Assembly (NCBI GenBank): GCA_034670405.1
Contig: JAXDDX010000001.1
Location: forward strand, 12,695,501 to 12,759,500
DNA: 64,000 nt
Direction of reading: 5' to 3'
Origin: Hoplostethus atlanticus
Lineage: Eukaryota > Chordata > Actinopteri > Trachichthyiformes > Trachichthyidae
Each line of letters starts with the position of its first letter. Within the stretch, counting starts at the first letter, position 1. A program made the translations under genes and the position numbers. This document shows, piece by piece, positions 49,809 through 63,400 of the stretch. The notes beneath the pieces were generated by a model. It saw only the letters and a list, made by a program, of their open reading frames with translations, did no database searches and was not told the origin of the DNA.

Positions 49809-52800
49809 AAACACACACACACACAACCAAGCAGTGCATCAGCCCTGTCTTAATCGCACACACACCCTCCTCCCGCCTGCCCTCTATCGCCTACGTCTTT
49901 TCTCTCATTTTTCTTTGGTCTTCACCTTCTGACTCCTTCTCTTCTACGCTGTCATTCCCTCTCCGAGCTCTCTTTATCTCTCTTCCCACTCCCTCGACGC
50001 CACTATCTGTCCGAAAACAGGAGTTTAAAGGGGCAAAGAGGAAACCGTTAAAGGTAGGTGGAAATGCACAGCGACTAGGAGACAAGGACACACACAGTTA
50101 CATGCTTACCCCCCCTCTGTCTCTCTGCTGTCCCTCTCTCCCCTCGGCGACTACCTCACTGCCCTTCTCCCCTCTGCCCTATACCTCCTCTCCAGCGCCT
50201 CCCCCACCCCCCACCCCACCCCCGATCCCTCCATCCCTCCATCTCCTCTCTTTCCCCTGGTGACTACCTCACCCTCTAGGCATGGCAGCTGTGTTCTCCT
50301 GTAGGCATTACATCACTGCAAGAGCAGCCCTGTTACTGATCCCCTGACAACCAGCACTATCAACACACACACGCACACACACACATATATGCAGAGACGC
50401 ACGCAGACACACACTTACACGCCAGCACACTCACACACAGTTGTGTACATGCACATATGCTTGTGTTTACACATATTGAAGCAAATAACTGTCTACCTTA
50501 TCCCATAGCCCGTTGAGCAATATCCTCTCTGTCCTGCTCTCACCTTGTGCCATTCATCCCCCTCACACATGGTTGCAACCCACACACACACACACACACA
50601 CATGCGCGTGCACACAAACAGATTAACTCACACACACACTTACACACACATAAGTTAACACACACACACACACACAGCACCCTAACCTGCCCTATCCGGA
50701 GGGTGACGTCTTTTTCCCCTGATATCCTGACAGATGATCCTGTGGTGTAGGATGACACTCCTGTCGCTGCCTGTCTCACTGGGGAGAGAAAGGGTGGGGG
50801 GGGGGGTGTAAAATACATTAATTGCAAAAAAAAAATCTTAATATCATATAGGTACCTACTCGGAAGCTTTACACACAGAGTGAAATATTTGAATAGGTTT
50901 TTTAAGGGATAATACTTCTTTTATCAGCTTAGAATGAAGAGATTGAAGAAAAAGTCAATCTTACAGTGTATTAATCTGCTGTGTTTTCCTCAAACTATGG
51001 GTCAGAACCACACATGGGTCGCTTGCCTGCTCCTGCTGGATCCACACGTGACAAAAACAGCTAGAGGTCTTCTTGACCGCACATGTCCAGGGGTGTATGC
51101 CAAAGAAAGAGGCTATTTTTTTCAGTTGTGTCCCCCATCGTGCCTCATCAATCCAAACAACACCTCGTTATTTACGGTGACAGTAAATAAAGTGTTTCTT
51201 CCGTTAATCTACCCAACTGCTAACACACTTGACTCCCATCGAGCGACATTCGTTCTCTGCTAATGTTCTCACCATCACAACACACCTTGCGGCTTCCAGT
51301 CCAGAAACCCTGTGCCATGTTGTCCTGGTCTCCAAGGCCCTTTTGGCCTTTACACACATTCTCTCTCTCTCTCTCTTATACCACTATCTCATACTCATCT
51401 TCATTTCTCTCCCTGTCTGTTTTGGCTGGTCTCTATTTGTGTGTGTGAGTAAACTGTGCGTCGTCCCAGTAACAAGCCCTCTACCATAAAAGCCTGCTCT
51501 AAATGTAAGAGATGCGGGAGGGTGGGGGTGGTGGGGGTGTTGGGGGTGGCCGGAGTGACCATCCCACCTATTTCTGTCGCAGCAGGGCACACATGTACAG
51601 TCAATAAAAAGGCCCCGCTGTCATTTATAGCGTCTTGGCTGTAATCCTCTAATTAACACACCTACTATTCTGAGCCCTGTTACCCTGCTGAGGAGAAGGG
51701 GGGAGGAGGGGGAGGAGGAGGGAGGTGTAGAGAGAATGGCAGGCAGGGTGTTTACATTAGGAAACTCAAAGGAGTTTCACCATTAAAATGTTTGCAGCTA
51801 CTTTTCTTGTGTTGCCATTGGCTCCTGCGGCTGTGGTTTTGCAGGTGTTGGGATGTCTACTTCATGTGTTTCAAAGCTGGTGTCAGTTTATGGCTTTGAG
51901 CCACACAGACCGAACAACCAAAACGAGAGGTGTGGATTCACACCTTGGCGATGACTGGTGTGTTAGAGGTGCAGTGACCCCAGTTGACCACTATGGAGTG
52001 CCACACCTGTTCTTACCAGCTGGACCTGGCTGGATCGCCAACTGCTGATGAGGAAAGTAATCGCAGTTGCATTTGTGTCCACTCGTGTGTTGGTGTGTGT
52101 GTGTGTGTGTGTGTGTGCGTGCGTGCATTCGTTCATGCGCCTGGTTCGTCACCCTTTATGAAACAAACGTCTGCGTTTTTTACAGTGCTCATCATCACCA
52201 AGTGACCTATTTCCTCACGCTCCCTCTCCGTGACTCGCGGTTGAGCGGCGGGTGACGTAAGGCTGTTCTCACCAGAGTGTGATCATTCAGGGGTCTGCAG
52301 CAATGAGATGAGGTCAGTCAGTCACCATGCAGCTGGCCCCCCCTAACTAGACGTCCTGTATCAGCTCGTATGCCTTTTTTTTCTGACCTGGGCTGCATTC
52401 TTTTACTGAAGCTCATCTGACCTCCTGCTTTGAAAAGCGTATGACGTGCTGTAGTGTGTCAACCTTACATTGGACAGACGATCAGCTGGCCTGCTAGCTC
52501 GTGGCTGGTATGTTTATTTTAGTCCGTGCTACTCCTCACTCGCAAGAATTTGAATGATATGAAAATGGCAGGCAAAGAGAGCTGCCGTGTTTGCACTCGC
52601 GCTCTTAAAGCTCCACTCTCTATTGGTTATATGTTATTATTAGCTCACCGCTTTGGGAGCTTGAACAACATACCCATTGTGTAGAATCCTCAATATGACT
52701 TCTGCAAAAATAGACAACCCAAAGTGAGTGTGAGTATTATGTTCGTGAGGCTAGTTTTGGGTTTTAAAATGTATTTCTGTACTTGGACACAGACTAGTTC

Positions 52801-55800
52801 AGATTCGGTCTCCTCCAGCGGCTGTGTTAAGTCCTGTGCTGCTTTGTTTCCGTAGCTGGACTTGTGGCCTACATGTTTCTCATTCCATAGTAAAGTACCA
52901 GGAGTCTGTGGCCTGTCAGATGGATGATGGCTGCCGACCACTGGCTTGTTTGGTGTTTTCGTCACCTCCTGTCCTCTCTTCCTCTCTCCGCTCCGTTCTT
53001 TTTTTTTGTCTGCTCCTCCCTTTTCCTCTCCTTCGCTTTCCCTTTATCCGCTCTTCTTCCTCTCCTCTCCCGTCATCTTCTCTCTCTCTCTCTCTCTCTC
53101 TCTCCCCCGCCGTTTCTCTCCTCTCCGATCAGCTCCTCTCGTCCTCTCCTCTCTCTCTCTGTCCATTCTCATGCTTGACGACTAGAACATAGTGTCCAAA
53201 CACAGGCGCGTAAGACAAGAGCCAGCACAGGAAATGTGGTGAAGTCACACACATTCCCCCACCTTCGGAGACAAATCAGCTTTTAACACACTGACAGTCT
53301 TAACCCCCCCAGCGGTGTGCGTAGAAGCTACATTTAAGGCATGCGATCCAATGTAACAGTCTTATGTGTGTTAATGGAAGATGTAAAATAAATAGTTTGA
53401 AAAGAAAGAATTAACACAGATAACAGTCATCTTAACATGAACATAAAAGACCGATAGATGATTCTCCCATGCTGCATCTCATGTATATGTTAGGCATACT
53501 TTGAAGCACTATTAAGTTAATAACATCCTTTGTGTTTCGAAGCACGTCATGCACGCCGACACAGACCTATTTTCTTTGCTCTCCATACTCCACAACACAG
53601 AGACCATTCAGTTTTGCAACAGAGTGTATGTATCTGCTGAACAGCCCGATAGCTGTGTCTCAGCCTCCGTCTTTCCCTGATAGAGGCCTGCTCTGCAGCT
53701 AGGCCCCTGAGGTGGCCACATATTTGTTGGGTGAGTAAGGAATGTGGTTACATGCCTTAGACATTAGCTATGACGGAGAGCTGGCTCCACACGAGAGGGA
53801 GGGTGCAAGGGAGGTAGCGGAGGCGGAGAGAGGAGGAGGAGGGGGGAAGGGGAGGAGAGAGGGGGGGTGGGGGAGGGAGGGAGGGAGGGAGGGAGGGAGG
53901 GCAGAGTCTGAGCTCACGGCAAGTGAGCTCATTCACCCCCAGAGCGAGAGGAGAGAGTGCAGCTCCGTCATCCTCTTTACAGAGAGAGAGAGAGAGAGGG
54001 AGAGAGAGAGAAGGGAGGGGGAGGAGTGTAAGCCAGCGACTGAGCGAATGAGAGAGGAGGAGAGCGGAGCAGCACAACAATAGTGGGCTGCTCTTCTGGC
54101 TGTGGGCTCACACACACAGAGTGAGAGCACAGAGAGACACAGACGCTCGGTAGCACAGCTGCAGGCAGAATACAGCTGGCGTATAGATACAGGCATTAGA
54201 GGTGCTTTGGGTTTTTCTGCTCTCGCTCTCTGGTGACCGCTCTTTACAAAACCACACATTTTAAACATTCACCCTACAGCATTTTAGGGATTTTTGTAGC
54301 CGTTGTATTCTTATGGGATTTTGGCCATAGGTGGACTTCCTTATGGACTTTTTGAGGAGCATGTCCACAGACATTTTGGAGTAGTGGTGCCTTTTTTTTT
54401 GTACAGGGGTCCATTCTCTGAGGGTCATTGCCTGGACACTGGAACAGCTGACTTGAGGAGAGTGGACTTGGGCACCACCAGAAGGAGTTTTAAACTCAGA
54501 GTTTGGGCATACCTCAGATAGCCCTCTAAGGAAAACACTTCTGAACAACTGTTTGTTTGTTCTTACATTTTTTTTGCGGGGGGGGATTGATCGCTCAGTC
54601 CGCGGTGTGGACTGAAGGAGCCCCCGAACATTTGAGTCTGTGTGCATTTGTGCGTGCGTGTGAGTGCGTTTTTCTGGGGGATGCCTCTGGATGTGGTGAT
54701 CACCCCAGCGGAGGACTGTTTTTGGCCGGACCTTCAGGACACAGACATGAGGCTGAAGATCAGGGTCCGCCGGATGAAGGAGGGCAGAGAGCTACGAGGT
54801 GTGTACCTACCTGGGGATAGAGAAGGAGATGGGGGGGGTGTAAGGGTATGAGAATATCCCTCTTTGGCACTTTACATGTGGAGGATGTAGGCCTTTGTGT
54901 ACGGAGGTTTACAGGGCTATCGTACCTGGTGAAGATGCAGAGAACGTGGGAAACGGGTTTACAGGGATTTGGAGGAAATGCATGTAAATGCATGGAAGTA
55001 AGCATGCTGAGGATCTGGCTGTGGGCTACACAGCTGCTCAGTCGGCTAACGCAGGTTGAGAAGATGTGTAGGAGGGGGAAAGCCCCTGGCAACGCTTGAT
55101 GTAGTACAAAGGCACAGTGGATTCCCAGGTATCACAATATTGCAGAGATATGTGATTTTTTTTTTTTAGGGATGTGATTTACTGGTACAACAGCATGAGA
55201 GAAGACATTGTGGAGATCCAGCACGCTAATGGTTTTCCCACTTTTTTGTTTGCGGAGTTAATGAGTTTAGAGAAACAGAATAGGAAGAAGGGGATTAAGA
55301 GGATGACATCATGAAGAACAGAAGCGATAAAAAAGAGGGGAAAGGGGGAAAAAGAGAGCTCTGACCCGCGGTATGACATAGTGCTCACGCTCTCTCAGCC
55401 TGTGGTCATTCAGATGTAAAACTATCACAAAGACTCTTTCTCTCTTTCTTCTCCTCTGCTCTTGGCTTTCTCTCTATCTCTCTTTTCTCTCTCTCTCTCT
55501 CTGCAGAATAGTGTCTTGTGGAGATTATGCTATCAATATGTGTGCTCTGTGCAGTGTGCACTGCAGGTGTTTAACAAAACACCCTTCACACAGAGAGATG
55601 AGGCAACGCAGAGCAATGGTATTGTGCATTTTTAACCGTTGAAAAACCTTATTCTGCACGAACACACACATGCACTGAATGTACAAAATACGAGGAACAC
55701 CTTCCCAACATTGCGTTGAAGCCCCTTTTGCACAATCCACATCACAGTTGTCTCAAAGCTTAAAAGTCCTTTTCTAATTCTACTACTCTTTATCCATATC

Positions 55801-56943
55801 ACCTCCTTCATCATTGCAATAGATTTAATAAGATTCAATAAGGGATAATTGCTTTCACTTTGATTCATCTCGTCAGTCAACTTCATGAAAAGTGTGTAGT
55901 ATTTTATAGTCAGTGTATAAACTGCACACAGTGTATAAATACACATTTTACCACTCCAAAATATGTGTTTGCGTATGAAACATAAAATGCATGTTAGTGT
56001 TTTACCTGGGCTCTTTGTGTGTATAGGTGTGAGGATATGAGAATGCATGTGTGTAAATGTAGACCCTGGATGCATAGAGGGCATATCAGAGAGCTGGTTC
56101 AAAGCAGTTTCCACAACACCTGCCGCTGTTCACACAGCCAGGCTGTACCGCTCAAAGTGTCATACTCATTAGCTCAGAGACAAAGAAAGTAGAAAGAAAT
56201 CACACATCTGCCGTCAGCAGGTGAAAATAGAGGAGTCGTGTCTGGCACCGGTTATTCTGAGGCAGTTTGCGACAGGCCCTGTGGGAGAGCAACATTACTG
56301 ACTGCTCCAGACTTCAAGCACTTCACGGCAACACATTTGTGCGTAATTATACATACGTTTGCACATAGGTAAAATGTATGATTGCAGTCTAGTTTGCGCT
56401 GGCTGTCCTGGCATAAACGACACTAATAAAGCATACCTCTGAAACAGCAGTGGGTCAAAATGACAGAGGTACAGCGAACAGAGCTAGTTACACATCAGCC
56501 AAGATGATATGTAATCATACAGCCGTTCCCAGCCGTCATCAACCTGCCATCCTGCGTGGAAAGCGATGACCTCATCCTACTAGCTCATCTATTGCCTATG
56601 GATCTAGATATTTCTGACAGACGTGGCTATCAACACACACACCCCCCCCCCCTTCAAACACACACTCCCCTTTCTCCTGCTGCAGCACAGCCTTTGTGGA
56701 GCTGAGTGGGACATGTGTGCAATGATGTCATGTTGTGGGGAGGTTGAGGGGGGGGGGGGCACATTGAGATGCTAATGTCCCCCTCAGAGCAGAGGGGACA
56801 GCTGGAGGGGCACAGAGGATGGCGTCATGTCTTCCCCATCTGAACCACAGAGGAGAACGAGCAAGGGGACGGATGGATGGATGGAGAGAAAGATGGAGGA
56901 TGGGGAGGGGTGTAGGGCAGTCATTCAGGCAGATCCCCCCGGG

Positions 56944-56981
<38 letters not shown>

Positions 56982-58223
56982 TGTGTGTGTGCACGGTTGC
57001 CTCATGTGTGTCCCCCCTCCATTAAGAGAGATGAGTTAAACAGGGCAACTGGAAGCCACACAGAGATTGAAACACACTCACACACACAGGGGGGTTGGGG
57101 GGTGTTGGGGGGGGGGTTGGCTAGTATTGACGAGGCAGTCAATTGTACCAACAGCAGTGATGTAACAGCAGATCTCCCCCATATAACAGCCAGGCGCTGT
57201 GTGTCTGTGTCTGTCCAGGTCAATACCTCTGGGGTCCCAGCTCCATTCTTCTTCCACCCTTCTGCACCAATTAACCCTGCAGCAAGGTCCGCTAATCAGA
57301 GCAGCTCTAGAGGCAGGATTTGATCTTGTGTAACTTTATAAATAGTCGTTTTTTCCTCCTCACTAATCTGTAAATAAATGAGATATATTTGTTTTTGGGA
57401 GAAGATAAGACCCTGCACCTTTTTTTTTAAAATGCATTGATCTGTGGACATCAGCCTACTTGAACGAAGAGAGTATTGAGCAGCGAGAGCATTCAGCACC
57501 AGCGAACAAGAGCAGGGGGGGTGGGGGGAGTTGAGTGCTCTGGCTCTGACAGGGCGAGGGGGGAAAAAAAAAAAAGCGGTTGCATAAGTGATGAAGTGGG
57601 GAGAGGAAAACGGAAAAAGGAAGTCAGCGCTGGCTGGAGTTGCCGATGGCGACACAGTGCCCTCTTTCCCGGTTGTGTGTACTTGTTGTGTGTTACTCGT
57701 ACGTTTTCGCGTCGGTGCGTGTTCACAGTTGGGTTAGTCACATCCTGTCGTCCTGGTGCCATTCCCAAAAGTACAAAATGTAGGACGTAGTGAGGTACAG
57801 CTGGTAATTAGTGGCCCAAAATAAAAGTTTGAATAATATTGCCTTGTAATAAAAGATCATCACTTCAGCATGTGACTCAAAATGGCTCTCCTCACAGAAG
57901 CCTTTGTCTCCATTCCACAGAGAAAGCGTCTGTATACATTTTCTATAATTAAATTGTGGTCTACGATTCAGCCTGGGACCCAGATGAGGTACATTTGGGC
58001 TTCTTAGGAAATGTTGGACTGGATTTTGTAACCAGGAGGGGTTTTTTTTTTTTTTTTTTTCTTTCTATCTCTAAGATGTACCTATTGGTCATCATACTGG
58101 TATGAAGATGAAGTCAGCTGTCCCAGTTGACTTTCTGATGTCATCTTCATAGACAGCTGGGCTGGTGTGTGTGTGTGTGTGTGTGTCACAGGGTATTTTC
58201 AGTGATATAAGTATGAGTGTACA

Positions 58224-58256
<33 letters not shown>

Positions 58257-58373
58257 GTTCGTGTCCTTAGATTGTAATTGATGGATGTGTCATTGTTTTC
58301 TTTTGGAGAAAGTGAGGACATGTCTCCGTTTTATTTGGTGCTTACTGTTGTGTTAGTATGTTCACGTAGCCTT

Positions 58374-58424
<51 letters not shown>

Positions 58425-60042
58425 TGTGTGTCTGTGTGTGTGTTTGCATGCCTGAAAGGTTTTACTCCACCTTGACAACCCACAGGGGGGGACACAATGA
58501 GCCAACGGTCAGCCACATCATCCCTCTCCGTGTTGTCATAGCAACCTTAACTAGAGGGGGGGTGGGGGGTCAGGTGACTAGGTGACAATAACGTGCTATC
58601 TCCTTTAACCATTAACACTGGCCCCGCTGTAAAACCTTGGACAGAAAGGAGGTGTTTGCAATTGTGTTGACGCAATGTCACTGTAATGTAATAGCTCTCA
58701 ATAGACCAGGCAGGCAGGCACTCAGTCCTGATCTCTTATCTCTGACTTCAGTCCCTCTGTATGCCAGTAACCCCTTACTCACTCTGTGGCTGGCCAGTTT
58801 CCTTTGCTGTTCTTTTTTAACACGAGATGAGGTCGACTCCAGTAATCAGGACTGTATTTACTTAATAATGACCGGAGGGAGGTCAAAGGCATACCATACA
58901 GCGTTATGTATAGGTTTCATTTCCCTACATACACACAAACACACTTTCTCTCTTAAGATGCAGAGCGACACACACACTGCGTCTCCACTGTGGAACGTCC
59001 TGTCTTGTGTCCTTCTAACAACTCTCTAACAATGACCATTCATAGAAAGGGAAATGGTCTCTGTGTGACGTGAGGCTTTTCCTGTTGATTTAACAGTCTC
59101 CAGGAACATACTACTTCCTCACATGCACAGATAAATGCCTTTGACTGTGGCTATATGTGGCACCATTTCTTTTTCTGTGTGTCTTTGTGTGTGCGTGCGC
59201 TCACCAATAGCTTGGGAACACTGAAACCAGGAAGAACCCCCTTCAAAGAACTACCTGGAAGAGAGCCTTCCTTCCTCTCTCCCTCTGCTTTATCAATTAG
59301 TGATGTGTGAGAGAGAGTCCATGCTAGCGCCGCCCATACAATTGTCAAAAAGGGGGCAGGGGTTGAAATTGTACAGGTGCCAATATGGTCAAAGGCCAAA
59401 TTGCTAGGTACAAATCTACACTATAGAGCCGAGTCCTACCAGCATATCTCTCCTCCTTCACGTTTGGCTTTCTTCTTTCGTTCTCGCTAACCCCCCCCCT
59501 GCTCGTATCTGTCCATCTATCCTCCCCTATGTGTGCGCTATGCCTGCCGGCTTCATGTGGAGGGCTGATGTCATTGCTTCACCGGTTGCCATTAATAGCT
59601 GGAAACAGACAGGCCTTCTTCACTCTGCTCTTAAAGGGGCAGTACACCCAGAATAGCACTAGGTCAAGAGGATACACCGCCTTGTATTCTCACTCCGTCT
59701 CTCACCGATCCTAATGCAGTACGGCAGACTGATCCTGGGTCGGACCAGGGTTAGTCAAAGACGTGGTGTTTGCAGTAGTTGGAAATATCGTGGCAGCATT
59801 TCTCGTGTTATTCTCTGAGCGCTCACGTGAGCAGTTTATTCTTTATTCTTTACTCTAGATCTCATATCCGCAGAGTGCACAATACGTGCTGCTGACACCG
59901 TGTGCTCTGTGTGTGTGTTGGCCGGCAGTTGGTACATGAGCAGTACAGCAGGGTGTGTGTTACAATGGAAGGCTATGTCCTGCCTGCACTATGCTGTGTG
60001 TGCTACTTTAGAACAGTGATGTCATGTCTCTCTCACTCTCAC

Positions 60043-60100
<58 letters not shown>

Positions 60101-60351
60101 AGATTGGGTCAGGCGGGGCTGAACCTAGATTAGGTTCTAATCCCTTTGCTGGGGCTCAGGGTTTCCTTGAAGCACTCCCTTCTCCTCTCCTCCCTCCTTC
60201 CCTCGCTCCTCAGCGAGGTCATTACCCCCCCCACCCCCCCACCCCCGCCTCCCTCTGTTGCCCCCACCCTGTAGTTATACAACCGCGGTAATGCAGAGTA
60301 ATGATGAGTGTGGGTGTTTGTGTATGTGTGTGCAGGAGAGGGAGAGAGTAG

Positions 60352-60402
<51 letters not shown>

Positions 60403-63400
60403 CAGACAGAGGAGTATAGAAAGTAAAAGTGAATAGTGAGCATATGTTTACTGTAAGATTATGTGATTATGTCCTCAATGGTTTGTGTGTTTCTACAGGA
60501 CACAATTTATGGGGGGGGGTGTGTGTGTGTCTGTGCATGTGCATATGTGTGTGTGTGTGTGTGTGTGTGTGCGTGCGTGTGCGTGCGTGCGTGCGTGTGT
60601 GTGCGGTGCGGTTGTCAGGGGGATGTTACTGGGCCTCTGTCCTGGCCCTGCACCTGTGGCCTCTCTCATTCCCCCAGCCTGACGCAATGCACTGCTACAG
60701 GACATGAGCTCATGCAGGAAACAGAGCCACACACACACACACACATGCCAAAATCGGAGCCGCCTGCCTCTTAAAGGGCCAGACGCACACACATTCCTCG
60801 CCGCCAAGCAGCTAACCCGACTCACACACAGAAGCACAGAGAGCCTCATTCTGCTCCTGTTACACTAAGCTGGGGTCCAGACGTTGTAGCCCAGATCCTC
60901 CGCTGAAAGTCTCTGGAGTGTCTGTCTGCTTTGGTAATGGTGGTGCAATGGGTTTTTTTTTTCAGTGCTCTTGATGAGTTCTCACATTGCAGTAGAGTCT
61001 TTGCATAGGTCCCAATGTGTTATGTGGTTGCTCTATGGAAAACCAACTGGTGTAACTCTCTCTCTCTTTTCTCTCCTTTCTCTGTAGGAGGTTTTGCTGC
61101 TTTCTCCTCCTGCTTCCCTGGCCTGTGTGAGGGGAAGCCTGTGGTGCCTCTACCTATGAGCTTGTCCCAGCCCTGCTTGCCTGTGGCTAATGTAGGACCC
61201 ACCCGCATCTTGCCACACCTCTACCTGGGCTCACAGAAAGATGTCCTCAACAAGGTGACAACAGTCTCTAATGTATAAGAATATATACTTTGGCCACTTC
61301 TTTCACGTCCGTTCTTCACGCGCTGTTTAAGGTTGCCATTGAAAACGAATGGAAATGAGTGACTCTTTATTGTTACCTGGCAACCAAACATGTCCTTAAC
61401 GTCCTCCTTTTATCTCCCGCTTTGTAGGATCTGATGGCTCAGAATGGCATCACGTACGTGCTGAATGCCAGCAACACCTGCCCTAAGCCAGACTTTATCA
61501 GCGAGAGCCACTTCATGCGAATCCCTGTCAACGATAACTACTGCGAAAAACTGCTTCCCTGGCTGGACAAAACCAATGAGTTCATTGGTAAGAGGAAAAA
61601 ACTTAAGTAGGAAGATATAATGTGTTACGCATAACCGCCAATGAGGAAGGAAAAAAAAAGAATTAATCTCAAGTTATGTGTTAAGAATTCAATACGACAC
61701 TATCCAGACTTTGTTACAGTTGGTAAATGCTCACATGCAGGGTAACAATAGGGACGGGTACAACACATCCGTTTAAATGACCCCCTGCACTCTTCCAGGA
61801 AATGGTAGTGCGCTTTCAATGGGCGTTGATTGTCTCCAGAGATTTGCTGCTAAAGACCGAGCCCTGTCCGGGGTGGTGTGGTGTGGTGTTGTGTATATTT
61901 GTGTACGCTTGTGTGTATTCATTCCTGTTTGTTTCTCCCCACAGACAAAGCTAAGGTGTCAAACTGCAGAGTCATTGTGCACTGCCTGGCTGGAATCTCG
62001 CGCTCAGCAACCATCGCCATTGCATACATCATGAAGACAATGGGCTTGTCATCAGATGACGCCTACAGGTACACATTCACCCCCATCTGCCACCAGCTGA
62101 GCTTAGGTGTCAGACCCAGTTAAAAGGCAACTCACTGTTGAAAGAAATGCTAGACGATTCTCTCAAACCCCCCAGTCGTGAGAAGTGGAATTGTTAGATG
62201 GCTGCCAGAGAAGGCAGTAGGCACAATAGGCTTTGCTTTGCCTTGTCTGGAAAACACTGCCACTGGATCATGTGTTGTGTAGCAGTGAAAGAGTTCACAC
62301 CCAAGGCCTAGTTCATCTTGGGTAATTCTGATCTTAGAAAGTCTGATGTGTTTCCAGGCATGTCTATGAAGTTCAAACCCATGCTCTACCTTAGGCCATA
62401 GATAGTAGTCACCCTATTTTCCAGAGTTTTCTTAAAATTGGCATTGTAGAACTAATGTTTTCTCACTTTGTTCCCTCCTAACAGGTTTGTGAAGGACCGG
62501 AGACCTTCAATATCCCCCAACTTCAACTTCCTGGGTCAGCTGCTGGAGTTTGAGAAGGGCCTGCGATTACTCCAAGCTTTGACCTCTGGCTCTGATGATA
62601 AGAGTTCAGAGGGGAAAGCTCAACAACAGATCTCAGAAGTTAATGGGGTCAGCATGGGGTTTGAGGTAAACGGTCACCACAGTAACCATGAGTCATCCGT
62701 GGCAGAGCCACAGATCCCTCCAGTACCCAAGTTGCCGTCACCTACCTCTCTCCAGCAGGGCTTCAATGGCCTCCACCTCTCTGCAGAGAGGATCATGGAC
62801 ACTAACCGGCTCAAACGTTCCTTCTCCCTGGACATCAAGTCAGTCTACTCCTCCAGCAGCCCCCACTCTCCACGCCTCGCACCCACACACTCTGAAGATG
62901 TCCCCAAGCTCTTCAAGCTTGATAGCCCAGGAACAAGTTCCTCCAACGGTGTCTGCCCCCAGTTTTCCCCCGCCCTAGACAGCCCTGGCTCCTTGGATTC
63001 ACCCTTCCCCTCACCAGGCAGTGGGGGCAGCATCGGAGGTTTGGGGCACGGAGGAAGTGAGGGCGTCGTTCGGTCTGGTGGTTCTTCCTCATCCAGACCC
63101 AGGAGGAAAGCCAAGCACAGCTCTGGCTCTGGCCCTGGCTGCAGCCCCAACAGTTCCCCAGTCCACTCCCACCCATACCAACCCCCCCAGTCCCTCAGCC
63201 TGTCGCTGGGCCACAAGAGCCCCAGCCCGGACGAGAACCTGAAAGGCTCCCTGCTCCTGTCCTTACCCTCTCTGCCCTCTCTGGGGTCTGGGGCCATGTG
63301 GACCAAACACAGAGACACTGTGCAGGCCACCACACCTGTCACCCCTGTCACCCCCACTGCAGACGCCCCATGGCACTTCGGAGCAGAGGAGGGCGTCGAG

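Larger units (their letters stand above)
38980..61087 (+). other. dusp8 large intron, 22.1 kb
   Basis: It is packed with CA/GT microsatellites and CT-rich stretches and holds a hAT-like MITE fragment. The one part that looks functional is the promoter-like region and candidate exon at about 53.9-54.8 kb. Confidence 0.8.

Noticed and set aside
50021-50053. 33-nt microexon-like stretch ([11 protein letters not shown]) between ACAG and GTAGGT
   Set aside because: Spliced into dusp8 in phase 1 it reads a stop at once, and it is in a simple-repeat region; kept only as a possible poison exon with no support.
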